Origin: Thermoplasmatota archaeon
GTDB taxonomy: Archaea > Thermoplasmatota > Penumbrarchaeia > Penumbrarchaeales > Penumbrarchaeaceae
Length of the DNA stretch: 12,643 bases
Direction of reading: 5' to 3'
Assembly: GCA_030591285.1 (NCBI GenBank)
Contig: JAUVBH010000016.1
Coordinates: 1-12,643, forward strand
In this document: piece by piece, positions 12,531 to 12,643 of the stretch
How positions within the stretch are numbered: position 1 is the stretch's first letter
How the letters are laid out: each line of letters begins with the position of its first letter
Position numbers and translations under genes: made by a program
The notes under the pieces: generated by a model
Database searches by the model: none
What the model was told of the DNA's origin: nothing
What the model saw: the letters and a program-made list of their open reading frames with translations, nothing else

Positions 12531-12643
12531 CTATTGGACCGAGGTCTTTTTTGGTAAGATCCAAGAGAACAATAGAAGTGAAATGAAGGACAGACCGAGT
12601 GGAATATACAATAGAGATCCGGTCCACAGATCGAACTTCGATA
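12531..12643 (-). CDS. Probable C-terminal end of a membrane protein, 5' partial
   Basis: The minus-strand frame entering from the right edge stays open for 36 codons to a TAG at 12531-12533. It encodes a hydrophobic run of about 20 residues ('LLYIPLGLSFISLLLFSWIL') followed directly by Pro-Lys-Lys and a short tail. A single membrane helix capped by positive charges is what the end of an integral membrane protein looks like. Other frames here are also open over this short length, so the call rests on composition alone. The family cannot be told, and most of the gene is outside the window. Confidence 0.45.
   Translation of the reverse strand, partial: SKFDLWTGSLLYIPLGLSFISLLLFSWILPKKTSVQ

Noticed and set aside
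12583..12643. Possible gene start on the plus strand at the right edge (ATG 12583)
   Set aside because: Only 20 codons are visible, the upstream AAGTG is a poor ribosome-binding site, and the opposite strand gives a more convincing membrane helix with a stop.

Overview
The window looks like part of an archaeal chromosome, probably from a euryarchaeon and perhaps the Thermoplasmatota; the phylum is inferred from the gene set and has not been tested. The archaeal signs are a proteasome-activating nucleotidase (PAN) tail, a multi-OB-fold RPA followed by its OB-fold partner protein, an archaeal-type serine hydroxymethyltransferase, a DtdA-type D-aminoacyl-tRNA deacylase, an archaeal Elp3, TATA boxes about 25 bp upstream of inferred transcription starts, and Shine-Dalgarno sites matching GGAGGTGATC. 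No mobile element, CRISPR array, tRNA or rRNA was found. Genes are dense, and three tail-to-tail gene pairs are separated by only 4, 5 and 11 bp.

Layout, left to right. (1) The 3' end of the PAN gene (+) meets a leftward cluster, RPA, RPA-associated protein and methionyl-tRNA synthetase (transcribed from 4471 down to 260). (2) Divergent from RPA is a 543-residue protein (4665-6296, +) with a ParB-like N-terminal peptide, a small helical domain, a long charged linker and five C-terminal TPR repeats. (3) It converges on a leftward pair, glyA (SHMT) and an unrecognised 98-residue protein. (4) Divergent from glyA is elp3 (+), which appears to start with TTG. The intergenic gap holds a 17-bp dyad. 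(5) elp3 converges on a leftward pair, a sugar-1-phosphate nucleotidylyltransferase with a left-handed beta-helix acyltransferase domain, and dtdA. (6) A 420-bp intergenic region, rich in dyads, holds divergent promoters and a possible small RNA. (7) A 72-residue basic protein (+) follows, with a strong TATA box and a hairpin/T-tract terminator. (8) At the right edge there is a probable C-terminal membrane segment of a leftward gene.

Much of the content concerns translation and its quality control (MetRS, Elp3, DtdA), replication and repair (RPA and partner), protein turnover (PAN) and one-carbon metabolism (SHMT). The observation most worth following up is the TPR protein. Its first 18 residues contain KALGRGLGALI, which closely matches the ParA-stimulating N-terminal peptide of bacterial ParB/Spo0J, but the protein has no ParB DNA-binding or CTPase domain. 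This suggests a cargo adaptor or scaffold positioned by a ParA/MinD-family ATPase in an archaeon.
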